In this document: positions 1 through 9,860 of the stretch, piece by piece
How positions within the stretch are numbered: the stretch's first letter is position 1
Layout of the letters: every line of letters starts with the position of its first letter
Origin: Taeniopygia guttata
Lineage: Eukaryota > Chordata > Aves > Passeriformes > Estrildidae
Length of the DNA stretch: 64,000 nucleotides
NCBI RefSeq assembly: GCF_048771995.1
Contig: NC_133063.1
Coordinates: forward strand, 18,724,063 to 18,788,062
Direction of reading: 5' to 3'
The notes under the pieces: model-generated
The model's input: the letters and a program-made list of their open reading frames with translations, nothing else
The model's database searches: none
Told to the model about the DNA's origin: nothing
Made by a program: the position numbers and the translations under genes

Positions 1-285
1 GGGGGGAAAAACAAAGACATGGTAACAGAAAGGACTCCTTTACAAAACAAGTCCAGGCAAACAAATGAGAGATGTCTAGTTTATACTAGAAAATTATATC
101 CTGGTCATGCAGCCTCATGACTTCTTGTGAACCTCCTGCAAAGTCCTGTATGTAGGGTAAGCACTACTGAACAATGAGTGAAATACCAGTGTGTCACCCA
201 CATTATTCTCATACTACGAGCAAAACAGCACTGTACAAGCTAAGATGAAAATGAACTATCCCAGCCAAAACTAGGCTATCACACT
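1..285 (-). mobile_element. Decayed ERVL-type LTR fragment
   Basis: From about 120 to 275 the sequence follows the terminal part of the LTR family seen more completely at 9289-9860 and 63103-63657. Shared features are a stretch like GTAAGCACTACTGAACAAT, then ACATTATTCTCATACTA, then CAAAACAGCACTGTAC, and a closing CCCAGCCAAAACTAGG in the place of the family's antisense terminus. Its U3 end lies to the right, so it is on the minus strand. The left part is poorly preserved. Confidence 0.6.
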
Positions 286-880
286 TTCTATTCATATCTG
301 CTTAATATGGAGTAACTGGTCAATCCAAGGACAGTGACTGAATATAAGTTGGTTCAATTCATCTTATTTGGAAAGAATTAATACAATAAGGATGTGTATG
401 CAGTTTTAGCCTTGACATATTCCCTACATTTCCTTTACAGCCTCACAGGTCATCTATGTCCATGAAGGACATTGTAACAGATGTTGAATTCACTCATAAT
501 CTTTAACTAGGTCTGTAGCCTTCTACAGACTAGAGACATTGATAGTCATTAACTAAATGCAGTCCAATAGAGTTGTAATTGGTCACTTATGCTTTTTGTA
601 GGGGACTGTTGTTTCATAAACGTCATTCTTTCCTCTACATTTCTTGAAGTGCAGCTCTGTTTATCAGACATGGGTAAAGTTATGAAGAAAATGAAAATGA
701 AGACATTTTCTGAAACTAATTTCTATGGTATCTGAGTGTTTCAAACTTACCTTCACTTACCCCACATAAGGAAATTATGTTTTGGTTAAAACTGTGAACT
801 AAAATGAAAGCAGTTTTAATAATCTTGGATACAACTGACAGATACACGCTTCTGTGGGTTAAGAGAGTGATGGTGAATGG
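286..880. other. Intergenic, nothing recognised
   Basis: This is AT-rich unique-looking DNA between the LTR fragment and the first CR1. I see no splice-supported coding potential, RNA gene or repeat here. Confidence 0.5.
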
Positions 881-884
881 TGCC

Positions 885-1760
885 ACATCCACTTGTTGGC
901 CAGTCATCAGTTGTGTCCCAGGAATCAATGTTGGGCCCAGTCCTATTTAATATCTTTACTGATGATCTGGATCAGGGCATTGAGTCCATCAGCAAATTTG
1001 CAGATGACACCAAGCTTGGATTGAGTGTTGATCTGCAGGAAGGTAGGAGAGCTCTGAAGGGACCTGGACAGGCTGGATAGATTGGCCAAATCCAAAGATA
1101 GGAGGTTTAACAAGTCCCAGTGTGAGGTCCTGCACTTTGGCCACCACAACCCCCTGCAGTGCTACAGGCTGGGGACAGAGTGGCTGCACAGTGGCCTGGC
1201 AGAAAGGGACAGTGCCAGACTGAGGAAGAGCTTGGCCAATGGCATCCTGGCCTGTATCAGGAATAGTGTGGCCAGCAGGACCGTGGAACTCAATCTTCCC
1301 CTCTTCTTGGCACTAGTGTGAGTGCATTGTGAGTGCTGTGCCCATTTCTGGGCCTCTCAGTTTAGGAAAGACGTTGAGGTGCTGGAGCGTGTCCTGGGAA
1401 GAGCAGCAGAGTTGGTGAAGGGTCTGAAGCACAAGTCCTGGGAGGGGCAGCTGAGGGAGCTGGGGTTTCTTAGCCTGAAGAAAAGGAGGCTCAGGAAGGC
1501 CTTGTCACTCCCTACAATTGCCTGAAAGGAGGGTGTAGCAGATGGGAGTCAGTCTCTTGTCCCAGGCAACAGCAACAGGGCAAAACAACACAGTCCTAAG
1601 CTGCACCGGGTTTAGGTTGGACATTAGGAAGAATTTCTTCACAAAAGGAGTGATGGGGCATTGGAATTGTCTATACAGGGAGGTGGTGAGGTCACCATCC
1701 CTGCAATGCCATGGTCTAGTTGACAGGGTGGTGTTAGGTCACAGGCTGAACTTTGTATTT
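885..1760 (+). mobile_element. CR1 LINE, 5'-truncated, sense, 3' half of ORF2
   Basis: Broken frames at 877-1080, 1082-1321 and 1322-1525 carry reverse-transcriptase remnants: [12 protein letters not shown] followed by KFADDTKLG (the RT active-site region with the FADD motif), then the thumb and post-RT part. The frame shifts repeatedly and contains stops, so it is a dead copy. CR1 is the dominant avian LINE and is usually 5'-truncated, as here. The tail is overrun by an oppositely oriented CR1 at about 1793. Confidence 0.9.
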
Positions 1761-1792
1761 CTAAAAAGTGAGCTCAAGAACCTTAGCAGACA

Positions 1793-1945
1793 TGCATAGA
1801 ATCAGAGACTCACAACATGGTTTGGACTGGAAGGGACCTTAAAGATGATTTCATTTCAACCCCGCTGCCATTGGCAGGAAACCTTGCACTAGACCACGCT
1901 GCTCAAAGCCCTGTCCAACTTGGCATTCAACAGGCATGCAGATGT
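1793..1945 (-). mobile_element. CR1 3' end, antisense
   Basis: The sequence opens with ATAGAATCAGAGA, the reverse complement of the CR1 terminal octamer repeat. It continues with GGTTTGGACTGGAAGGGACC, the inverted CR1 3' UTR. It abuts the tail of the sense CR1 to its left, giving a tail-to-tail pair. Confidence 0.88.
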
Positions 1946-2225
1946 TTTTGCTAGTATTAGCCTATTACTGAAATTAGCCTATTACTGATAGCTGAACATA
2001 AGTCTATGAAGATATCAGAATTTTACAATTCTACATGCAAGCAAAAGATGAAAGCCCAGCTTCCAGCAAAAGGCTATTAACTGCACACTGCCTCTGGTTC
2101 CTCTTCACTCTGATATTTGGAGTTTCAGGGTCAGTCCTATGAATCTTGGAAACCTGACCTTTCAAACTGTTACCTCTTTGCAGAGCTTTGAAGTATTGAA
2201 GAGCTTCAAATCTGTAGTCAACATC

Positions 2226-2887
2226 TGTAGAGTTGTGTTATTTTTCATTTTAGCCAAGTTCTATTGCGTTATATTATGTACGCGGTCTGTTCTATGTTCA
2301 GTTGGTTTGTTCCATGTACCCCCAGTTTTTTAAGTTGGCTCCTCCCCCAGTTTCCCTCCCCTGTCACTCCTCCCCAAAAGTGCCAAGTCATTCCCCTGTC
2401 CCCTCCCAGGATCCCTGTCTGTCACCCGGTGCCCCTGCCCCTCCTTCCAGAACCTTCTACCCAGGGCATCGTGTGATTGGGTCAGGTCCTGGCCCCCCCC
2501 CCCGCCCCCCCCCCCATATCCCTCTCCTACTGGCCCTTTCCCCAAGAGCGAGCCACACCCCATTGGTCCCAGTTTTCCCCGCCCCCTGCAGTATAAAATC
2601 CCCTGACATCCAGTTCCAATCGCCTTCTCTGGCAGGCACCAGTTCTGTCAGCTGGGTCCTTGTCAGTGCACTATCCCCGTTGGGACCCAATAAAGAGGAT
2701 TTTGACCCCCAGAGGAGGACTCTCTTTTTGTCAGCACCGCGGGGATTTCGGCTGCGTCTCTATCAACCCACACAGCGCTCTCCAAAGCCCACCAAGGTCC
2801 AGCGGAGGGTGCTGGAGACCTGCCCACTCTCTCCCTCACGGAGAGCTAGCCGGGGGCGAGACGAGGCTTAAGGGGGAGAATGCGGCA
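2226..2887 (+). mobile_element. Solo LTR of an endogenous retrovirus (662 bp)
   Basis: The element begins TGTAGAG and ends GCGGCA, with the canonical TG..CA termini. It is flanked by a perfect 6-bp target duplication AACATC (2220-2225 and 2888-2893). It has the U3-R-U5 layout: a GC-rich U3 with two ATTGG (inverted CCAAT) boxes near 2475 and 2560, a TATA box TATAAAAT at 2592-2599, a polyadenylation signal AATAAA at 2689-2694 and a U5 of about 190 bases. No internal retroviral genes adjoin it, so it is the product of LTR-LTR recombination. A 6-bp duplication is typical of alpha- and beta-type (ERVK-like) retroviruses. The 189-codon frame across it is spurious. Confidence 0.92.
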
Positions 2888-2893
2888 AACATC

Positions 2894-3510
2894 TCTTTGT
2901 GGGTCAAGCATCTCCAAATGCACAACATTCTCTGACTTGATTTGATTAAGCTGCCCTCCTTAAATCCTTCCTTGGACCTGTAATTACAAAAGGCTGTAGC
3001 ATGATCAGAGACACAGCATATTTTTAGCTGTACTACTTACACTAACTGTCTCTGAAACTTCAATAGTCTACTGGTTTATTTTAGTTATTGTTTGGGATGT
3101 GGTTTTTGTTTGGTTGGTTTTTTTTGTGGGTACTGCAAGAGATGGAGAATGATGGTGAACCAGATTAATACCCCAATAAAAAGCACAGACTACTTTTAGT
3201 GTGAGTCAGTACTAGCCTGGTTCACTTTGCCATTTAGTAGTACTTGCGAAAAGAGATGGAATGAACTTCAAATGTTAGGACAAAATTGCTTACATCAATA
3301 ATATCCCTAATATCTCACCGAAAGACCCACATGTAAGTGCAACTTTTTTCTAACATGGGAAATACAGGGCAAATAAGTCTTAATGTGAGAGGCTCTAACA
3401 TAATTTCCAAAATGTAAACAAACTAGTTCTCCAAGAGATGATAGTATCTTCTGCACCAAAGAAGAAAAGTATTTCACTTGCTCCTTCCTTAGGTATTGCA
3501 CAAAACAGGA
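2894..3510. other. Intergenic, nothing recognised
   Basis: AT-rich DNA without identifiable repeat or coding sequence, ending at a CR1 tail. Confidence 0.5.
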
Positions 3511-3675
3511 AAATATGTTGCCCAGAGAGGTTGTAGATGTCCCATCCTTGGAAACATTCAAGGCCAGGCTGTACAGGGATCTGAGCAACCTCATCTGTTT
3601 GAAAATGCCCCTGATTATTGCAGAGGGGCTTGGACTAGATGGCCTTTAAATGCTTCTTTCTACCCAAACTATTGC
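3511..3675 (+). mobile_element. CR1 3' end, sense
   Basis: The stretch beginning GTTGCCCAGAGAGGTTGTAG, followed by TTGGAAACATTCAAGGCCAG and GGACTAGATGGCCTTTAAA, is the CR1 3'-terminal region in sense orientation, 5'-truncated to about 165 bases. The terminal octamer repeat has decayed. Confidence 0.9.
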
Positions 3676-3679
3676 ACTG

Positions 3680-4895
3680 AGATCAAAAATAAAAGGTCAC
3701 TGCTTTGGGTCATTACAGAGAGAGCAGCTGGGAGTGACTTTGATGAAAAATGTTTCTTCCACATATGTCCATGGCTCTAATTTGCGGAATTTTGCCATCA
3801 GTCGTGACTGGGATATAAGAGGGGATGAAATATTTCAGTTGCACATGAAGTATGTGGCAGTTTTCAGATGTCCTTGGAACTGGAACCTCACAACCATCCT
3901 GTGCAGGTAGAACCATGAGAGCATTTGCATGATGCAGGTTGTCAGCAGTCATCTGACCAACTCTGGAGAGCTTTTCAGGGAGGAAGACACTGTATCCTTG
4001 AAATCAAACCCAGATGCTTCTCACTATGCAAGTACAAAACAATTGGGACTGCTTGCCGTGATCAATGTTTTACTGTAGGCCAATGCAATATAGCCCTCCC
4101 GTATTTCTGAAGATGCCTGAAACATCTAAAATGAAAAACTGTCCCGTCTTTTATTTTTACAAACTCCTAAGTTATCAAAATAGAAACCTGGGAGTTGTTA
4201 TGTGTAGCAGATATAATTCACGGCATTTCTAGTATGATATATGTGATATTGAATATTTGTTGGAGTATACACATTTGTATTAGGATTCCCCCCCATCCTT
4301 GCAGGCGAAACCTGGTGTATGTTGAAACATAATTTACAAGTAAAAGGATGTGGCTCGGCCAGGAGATGGGGATGGGCCATGTCTGGAGAGAGACGGGACG
4401 CCCAAGGGCTGATCATGGCATGAAGGACCCGAGATGGATATCAAAATCCTCGGGCAGATACATGTGAATGCAGCTTCCCGTAAATTTCATCAAGGGATTC
4501 AACAAACTCCGGACACTGAATTGTTCTTCCTCATCACCAAAAAAAGAAAATCTCATTAACCTATGGACTCTGAATGGAAGAAAAGACTGACTACCGAAAT
4601 CTTGGCCTCAGGCGGAATTTTTCCGATAAAAACCGCTTGTGCCAGGATGGAGGTGTGTGGGCATGGGGAAAACCTCTGCTGAGGGTGACTTCTTGTTACA
4701 CACCCAGCGCCGACCCCGGGCTCGGCTCTGTTCTTTCCTTGTGGCTGGCTAGATGGAATTTGATTGCAAAATAAATATTTTTTTTCATTTTAATTTGGTT
4801 GGACAAATTTTCATTTATAACAAAGCGGATAAACGACCTTCCCGGTGAGATCTACCAGCACTCGAGCAACAAACAGCCCGCTACCTAGATGCCGG
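3680..4895. other. Upstream flank of the FAM172A promoter, nothing recognised
   Basis: Short frames occur but none has splice or family support. GC content rises gradually towards the CpG island. A divergent non-coding transcript from the island could lie here, but the sequence alone does not show it. Confidence 0.45.
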
Positions 4896-5061
4896 TAACC
4901 GGCTGATTCCTGTCAGCGTTGCCCGCTCGGAGTTTATTCCAACGGAGCCCCTCACAGCGCGGTTTCTGAGCAGCGCCCGCTCTGAGGGCGGCGCGGTCGG
5001 GAGCGCGCAGCCGCCGCCGCTCGCGCTCCGCTTCCGCCTTCCCCGCCGCGCCCCCGGGCGC

Positions 5062-5092
5062 TGACGTCAGCACGCGCGGGCCCCGGAAGCGG
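5062..5092 (+). promoter_or_regulatory. CRE (TGACGTCA) and ETS/GABPA-type site pair
   Basis: A full 8-bp palindromic CRE lies at 5062-5069 and an ETS core CCGGAAGCGG at 5083-5092. The CRE is the CREB/ATF target and stays active when unmethylated in CpG islands. ETS sites close to the start are typical of TATA-less broadly expressed genes. Both lie within 125 bases of the exon 1 donor, where core promoter elements are expected. Confidence 0.7.
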
Positions 5093-5099
5093 AGCCGGC

Positions 5100-5183
5100 A
5101 GGGGGCGGGCGCTGGGCCCGGAGCGGCCGCGCGCTCCCGGTGACGGCGCCGCGCGCGCCGCGCTCCGCCGGCGGCAGCGCCAG
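5100..5183 (+). other. FAM172A: FAM172A exon 1, non-coding (5' boundary approximate)
   Basis: The stretch from the ETS-like site to the donor CAG/GTACGT at 5183/5184 fits a short GC-rich first exon. It contains no ATG, so it would be entirely 5' UTR, consistent with the start codon in exon 2 and the in-frame stop before it. The 3' boundary is well supported by the donor consensus. The 5' boundary is a guess, placed just after the CRE/ETS sites. Linking this exon to exon 2 is an inference from position, strand and lack of any other candidate gene. Confidence 0.6.
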
Positions 5184-5194
5184 GTACGTGCGGG

Positions 5195-5249
5195 GCCGCG
5201 GCCCTCGGGTACCGCCCGCGGCCCTCGGGTACCGCCCGCGGCCCTCGGG
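5195..5249 (+). repeat. 20-bp GC-rich tandem repeat in the CpG island
   Basis: A 20-base unit beginning CGCGGCCCTCGGGTACCGCC occurs twice in full, plus a third partial copy, starting about 12 bases after the exon 1 donor. The copies are identical, which points to a recent or unstable duplication. Confidence 0.9.
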
Positions 5250-8200
5250 AGCCCACCTCTCCAGCCCTGCAGCGCGATGGAGACCGCGGCCCCGCGGTCG
5301 TCCCGTGTGCTGGCGTCAGGCCCAGAACGACGGCGGGAGCGGACGGGGCAGCGGCGGCCGTCCCCGATCCGTCCGCGCCCGCCGCGTGGGCTGGCGGAGC
5401 GGGTGTGGAAATGCCTGTGTGCCTGCGTCGCCGGGGGTGCGGGGGACGGCCGCCGTGCCGCTGCCCCGGGCTGGCCACCGGCTCTGCCCGGCGCTGCGCC
5501 GTGCCCGCTGCCGCGCCACGCTGTTCGCACTTTCGCAACCTTTTCCCGCTATCACGGCTGTCACACGAACCAGAAACAGGGAATATAACAGTTACAATTT
5601 TCATTTTTCTACATAAAATCGAAGGGTTTTGCTTTTCGGAATGTGTCCTTACATGTTTTGGTGCAGTCAGCTGCTTTTGCCAGACGAGACTTGCCAGTTT
5701 TCCCCGCTGCCTAATGCAAGCTTTCTATATAGTCGTAAATGATAAGTCATTTAAGCGTGATTCTTCTGACTTTATGATTTAGCTGGGTTTGAGTGATAGT
5801 TTTCATTCCAAGTATTGCTCTTCTAATTAGGTGGGATTGAACACTTCTCTTTAGACTTAAGTTTCTTGTAGTTGTGACAGCTGAGAAAGGTGCATGAAAT
5901 ACTTCCCATTTCTGAGTTATCCAAATGCAGGGAAATGATTTTTCAGTTTAAATTGTTACTTTTGCTTGGTTTTGGTTTGGGAGGGATAAGACTCAAAATT
6001 TGTAATTCTAACAATTAGAATCTTCTAACAATATAGATTGGGCATCTATAGTCCCTTTCCAAAACCCACTCTCTTAGCTTTTTGAGGAACTGTTGCCTTT
6101 GCTTTTCTTTCAAAGCTAAGTACTGAAGGTTTTGAGAGATATTGAACTGGTTTCCTTCCAGATACCTAACTTCTACTGTGGTGTTGCATGAGCTAAGCTG
6201 CTCAGAACCACATAAGCCAGCTTGTCACAAAATGTGTTTTCCACTTTACAGTTTTTTTTGTCATGAATTTTTGGCTAAAGTACTGAGTTTGCATGAGCAG
6301 GTAACAGACATTGTTCAGGACATACCATCACTGGCAAAAAAAGTGTTATAAAAGCATTAGCAATTACAAAGCTAACTGGATACTTTTGATCGTAACGGAG
6401 CACCAGTTTGGTGACACTGAAGAGGGAGGTGTTAATAATATTTGCCTTCAAAGGAGAAGAAATACCCATAATACAGCAGAAAGGTAGTGTCCTTTTAGTA
6501 ACCCTTAGTATTTTCTTGGAATCTTTAAGGAGGCAGGTGGTGAAAGAGTGGCATCATGTTCTATTACAAATGGCAAAGCAGTCTTATGATAGCATCTTGG
6601 TTAAAGAATGTAAAATTAGGTATTTTGTAATTACGTAGGAAAAAGTGAAAAAGATCTTGTGTAGGGGAAACTAAAATTTTTACAGCTGGGGATAGTTGCT
6701 TAGGGTGTGTCACAGAGAGCAGTCAATGTGAAAATGCAGAAAGGATATCTTTATATGCTCCTCTGGGTTTAGAATTTACTACATCTGATGTTCTGAGTGT
6801 TTTACATATTATTTCACTTTCTTTAAAAACTAAAAAAACCATTATTTTCTGACCAGAGTATTGGTCTTCACAGGGTAGCTCCAGATAGAAGCCCCGGGTG
6901 ATGGCTGTTGCTGAAGTCGCTGCCAGTACTTACTGCCTGCTTGTCAGCTGGAGGTCTGATGTGCCTACCACCGCTGGTGTTAGTCTAGGCACGCCCCAGC
7001 CCACCTCTGGCAGAACATGGTGGGTTAAGACAGGTGTAATATTTATTGTGTTTAAGCTGACCTGACTCTTTTTGTCTGCAGTAGGTTAGCAGATGCGGGT
7101 AGGTGTAGGAATGAGATGAAAACTTCCAGCAGGCCAACAGTCCTGAGCAGCTGGAGGCAGACAAGGGCCTCGTCATTTCAGATGCACAGTGCACACTCAG
7201 ACTGCTCTCTTAGTGAAATACCTTTAATTATTGGGAGTTTCCTCACCAGTGCCTGGATTTTGTCTGTCTTCTTGAGATTGCCTTTTCAGTGATTGTAGCC
7301 AATTATGACTATATTTAAATCTGCAAGTTGATTTGACCATGGTCTTTACTGAATTGCCTTTTATGTACTAGTTAGCAAATGTTTGGGAGAGCTTCTCCTT
7401 ATAATTACTCAGTGGGGATTTATCTTTTAGAATCTCTTCTTTTAAGTTCACAACCTTATTTTTTTTTCCCTTGAAGACTCAGCACTGACTCTGGAGGTTT
7501 TGCCCATTCCAGGCTCTATAGAAAAAGTCCTGAATACAACTCTATTGCTGATACTTTGAATCTGCCCCACTGTTCCTTTGGGGAATAATGTGCTGTTGTA
7601 ACTGAGGAGTTTTTTAGATTTACAATAGATTACTGGAATTCTTTGAAGTAAAGCATACATACAAAGAATGAATAGATATCTTTTAAATTTTTTTCCACAA
7701 GCTTACTGAAACAAACTTGTTAACAATGGACATGAAAACATCCTCTTATGAAATTTAGTACTACTCTGTGAATTTGTTTGGTGCTTTAGAAGGACATTTT
7801 ATTTCTCTTCACAGGTACTGTTGTACATATATCTACTTAGCCTGCAGATGAGTTTCACAGATTTGTACTGAGTGGAATTCCCAGAGTACAATTTAATTGG
7901 CTTAATTTTGTTACTTTTCATGGTTATTTTCCAGCATTTTATTTGCTGTATGGACTTTGAAGAACTCAATATTTAAGTACTCACAACATTCCTTACTCTG
8001 TTATTGTAGTGTGACTGAGTTTTATTGGAAAGTTGAAAGATTTGCTTTTATATAATCCTTACCTTTCTGCTCAGCTCATTATCAGTTACTCAGTAGTATG
8101 TTAGTTTTGGTAACAATTTTTTTTTTATGGTTGACTGTTTTCATGAATCAGACTGGGACCAAAAGTTACTTACCTTCAGCTACAGACCCACTCCATTAAA

Positions 8201-8399
8201 AAAAGTGCCCAGGATGGAGTTTCATAGCCTGTTCACATTTGATCCCTGTTGCTGGAATGGGGACCTCTTCTCTCTGCTTCCTGCCCCTTCTCTCCAAGCC
8301 AAGCGGAAGATAACTGGCTGCACAGTGAGCCAGGTAAAGAAGCAGATCCAGCTGATACAGAACTAGAGATAGGCAATGCTTCTCATGGCTTAGGTTGCT

Positions 8400-8700
8400 C
8401 ACTGACGTGAATGCCACCATAAGTAGTAGTGATAGGACACAGGGCAGCGGCTTTAAATTGAAAGAAGGCAAGTTTAGATTAGCTACTAGGAAAAAAATTT
8501 TTACAGCAAGGATGCTGAGACATGAGAGCAGATTGTCCAGAGAAGCTGTGGGTGTCCCATCCCAGGATGTGGAAGGCCAGACAAATGTTTTGGACAGACT
8601 GGTTTTGTGAAAGGTGATGCTGCCCATGGAAGGTCACTGAACTAGATAAACCACAAGGTATCCCAAAACCCAAATGCTTTTATGAGTCTATAAGAAATAA
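8400..8700 (+). mobile_element. CR1 3' region, sense, degraded
   Basis: Recognisable parts are GATAGGACACAGGGCAGCGG, a stretch like TTTAGATTAGCTACTAGGAAA, and GTGGGTGTCCCATCCCAGGA. They lie in the order of the CR1 post-RT and 3' UTR region. Several small deletions are present, and an antisense frame of 143 codons across it is meaningless. Confidence 0.8.
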
Positions 8701-9288
8701 CGTAGAACTTGCGTGGAGAATCTGGAAGTAGGAGAAGGGCTGTAAGTGTATCGTACAGACTACAGCAGATCATGAATCTGCCTCCTGAGTCACCTTGTAC
8801 TTTGTGGTGAAAGTTTCTCAACCACTTTTCTGAGCAATCTTTCTAGTGAGTTAATTAGGAGTGATACTGCTGGTGAGGCTGGTGGCCTGCTCTGTGGTCT
8901 AGTCAAGTCTTCACTGCCTTTATTCCTGTTACACTCTCCTGAAGAGTATTGACCTCCATCTGGTTGGAACCTCTCTGGTATTGCTGTTTGTATTCTGTCG
9001 AGTGTGTGTCTAAACAGGAAAGGTAAACCATGTAAGACTTTATCAGGCTAATTTTAGGTGTTTCTGCTGTTGTGTTTTCTGTATTCTTCCAGGTTCTGTT
9101 GGCCAGCAGAAATTCAGGAGACCAATCTGTGCAAAGCTTCCTATATAGACTTTTGGCTATTATAGGTATTGATTTTAAATACATAGGTGAAATAAGTATT
9201 GTCTTGGCAAAAACTCTATTAGCTGAATCAATATATTTGGTATGGCTGTTAATTTAAGAAACTTTCTGTCAGCAAGCAGTTTATTCTG

Positions 9289-9860
9289 TGTCGTGATTTA
9301 ACCCCAGTTGACTACTAAGTACCATATAGCCTGTTAGTCACTCCCTTCCTTTTTCTCCCTGTCCCAGTGGAATGGGGAGTGAATTAAGAAAAAGAGGTAA
9401 AAATTGTGCATTGAGATAAAAGCAGTATAATAATTGAAAGAAAATAAAATGCTACTAATGATAATAATTTTAGTGAAGAGGAGAGAGAAAGGGAAATAAA
9501 ACTCGAGACAGACAAGTAACATGCAGTACAGTTGCTTACCACCTGCTGACTAATATCTAGCCCATTCTCCCTTCTGGGTAGCTTCCCCAGTTTATATACT
9601 GGACACAATGTTCTATGGTGTGGAATGTTACTTTGGCAAGTTCATATCACCTGTCCTGGCTGTGGTCCCTCTCAGCTTTTTGTGCAGCTACTCACTAGCA
9701 GAGCACGAGACACAGAAAACTCCTGGACTTGGGGTAAGCACTGCTTAACAATAGCCAAACCATCCACAACATTATTCTCATCCCAGATCCAAAACACAGC
9801 ACTGTACCTCTCATCCTGAATGCAAAACACAGCTACACTAACCCAGACAAAACCAAGACA
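9289..9860 (-). mobile_element. ERVL-type LTR, near full length (572 bp), antisense
   Basis: On the minus strand this begins TGTCTTGG and ends CACGACA, with TG..CA termini. In that direction it holds the TATA region TATATAAACTGGGG at 9588-9601, then a U5 ending in TTAAATCACGACA. The flanks TTCTG (9284-9288) and TTCAG (9861-9865) match at 4 of 5 positions, consistent with the 5-bp duplication of ERVL elements. It shares its whole layout with the copy at 63103-63657. No internal genes adjoin, so it is a solo LTR. Confidence 0.85.

Larger units (their letters stand above)
4900..5565 (+). promoter_or_regulatory. FAM172A: CpG-island promoter of FAM172A
   Basis: This is the only strongly GC- and CpG-rich stretch in the window, ending sharply on both sides in AT-rich DNA. 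It contains a perfect palindromic CRE (TGACGTCA, 5062-5069) and, 13 bases further on, an ETS/GABPA-type site CCGGAAGCGG (5083-5092). No TATA box is visible, as expected for a housekeeping-type dispersed promoter. A strong splice donor (CAG/GTACGT) follows at 5183/5184. The nearest downstream coding exon on this strand is the ATG exon of FAM172A. The island may also fire to the left, but I cannot identify a divergent transcript. Exact start sites are not visible. Confidence 0.85.

Noticed and set aside
2302..2871. 189-codon frame
   Set aside because: It lies across U3, R and U5 of the solo LTR and includes the TATA box and polyA signal, so it is not a gene.
4574..4774. Possible last exon with an AATAAA-type signal near 4771
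   Set aside because: The neighbouring gene upstream of FAM172A in other vertebrates could in principle end here, but I see no acceptor or recognisable peptide.
4885..5782. Several 100-239 codon frames in the CpG island
   Set aside because: GC-rich DNA lacks stops in many frames at once. Compositions are Arg/Ala/Pro-rich without domains, and no frame stands out.
8196..8627. 143-codon minus-strand frame
   Set aside because: It is antisense to the CR1 3' region at 8400-8700.
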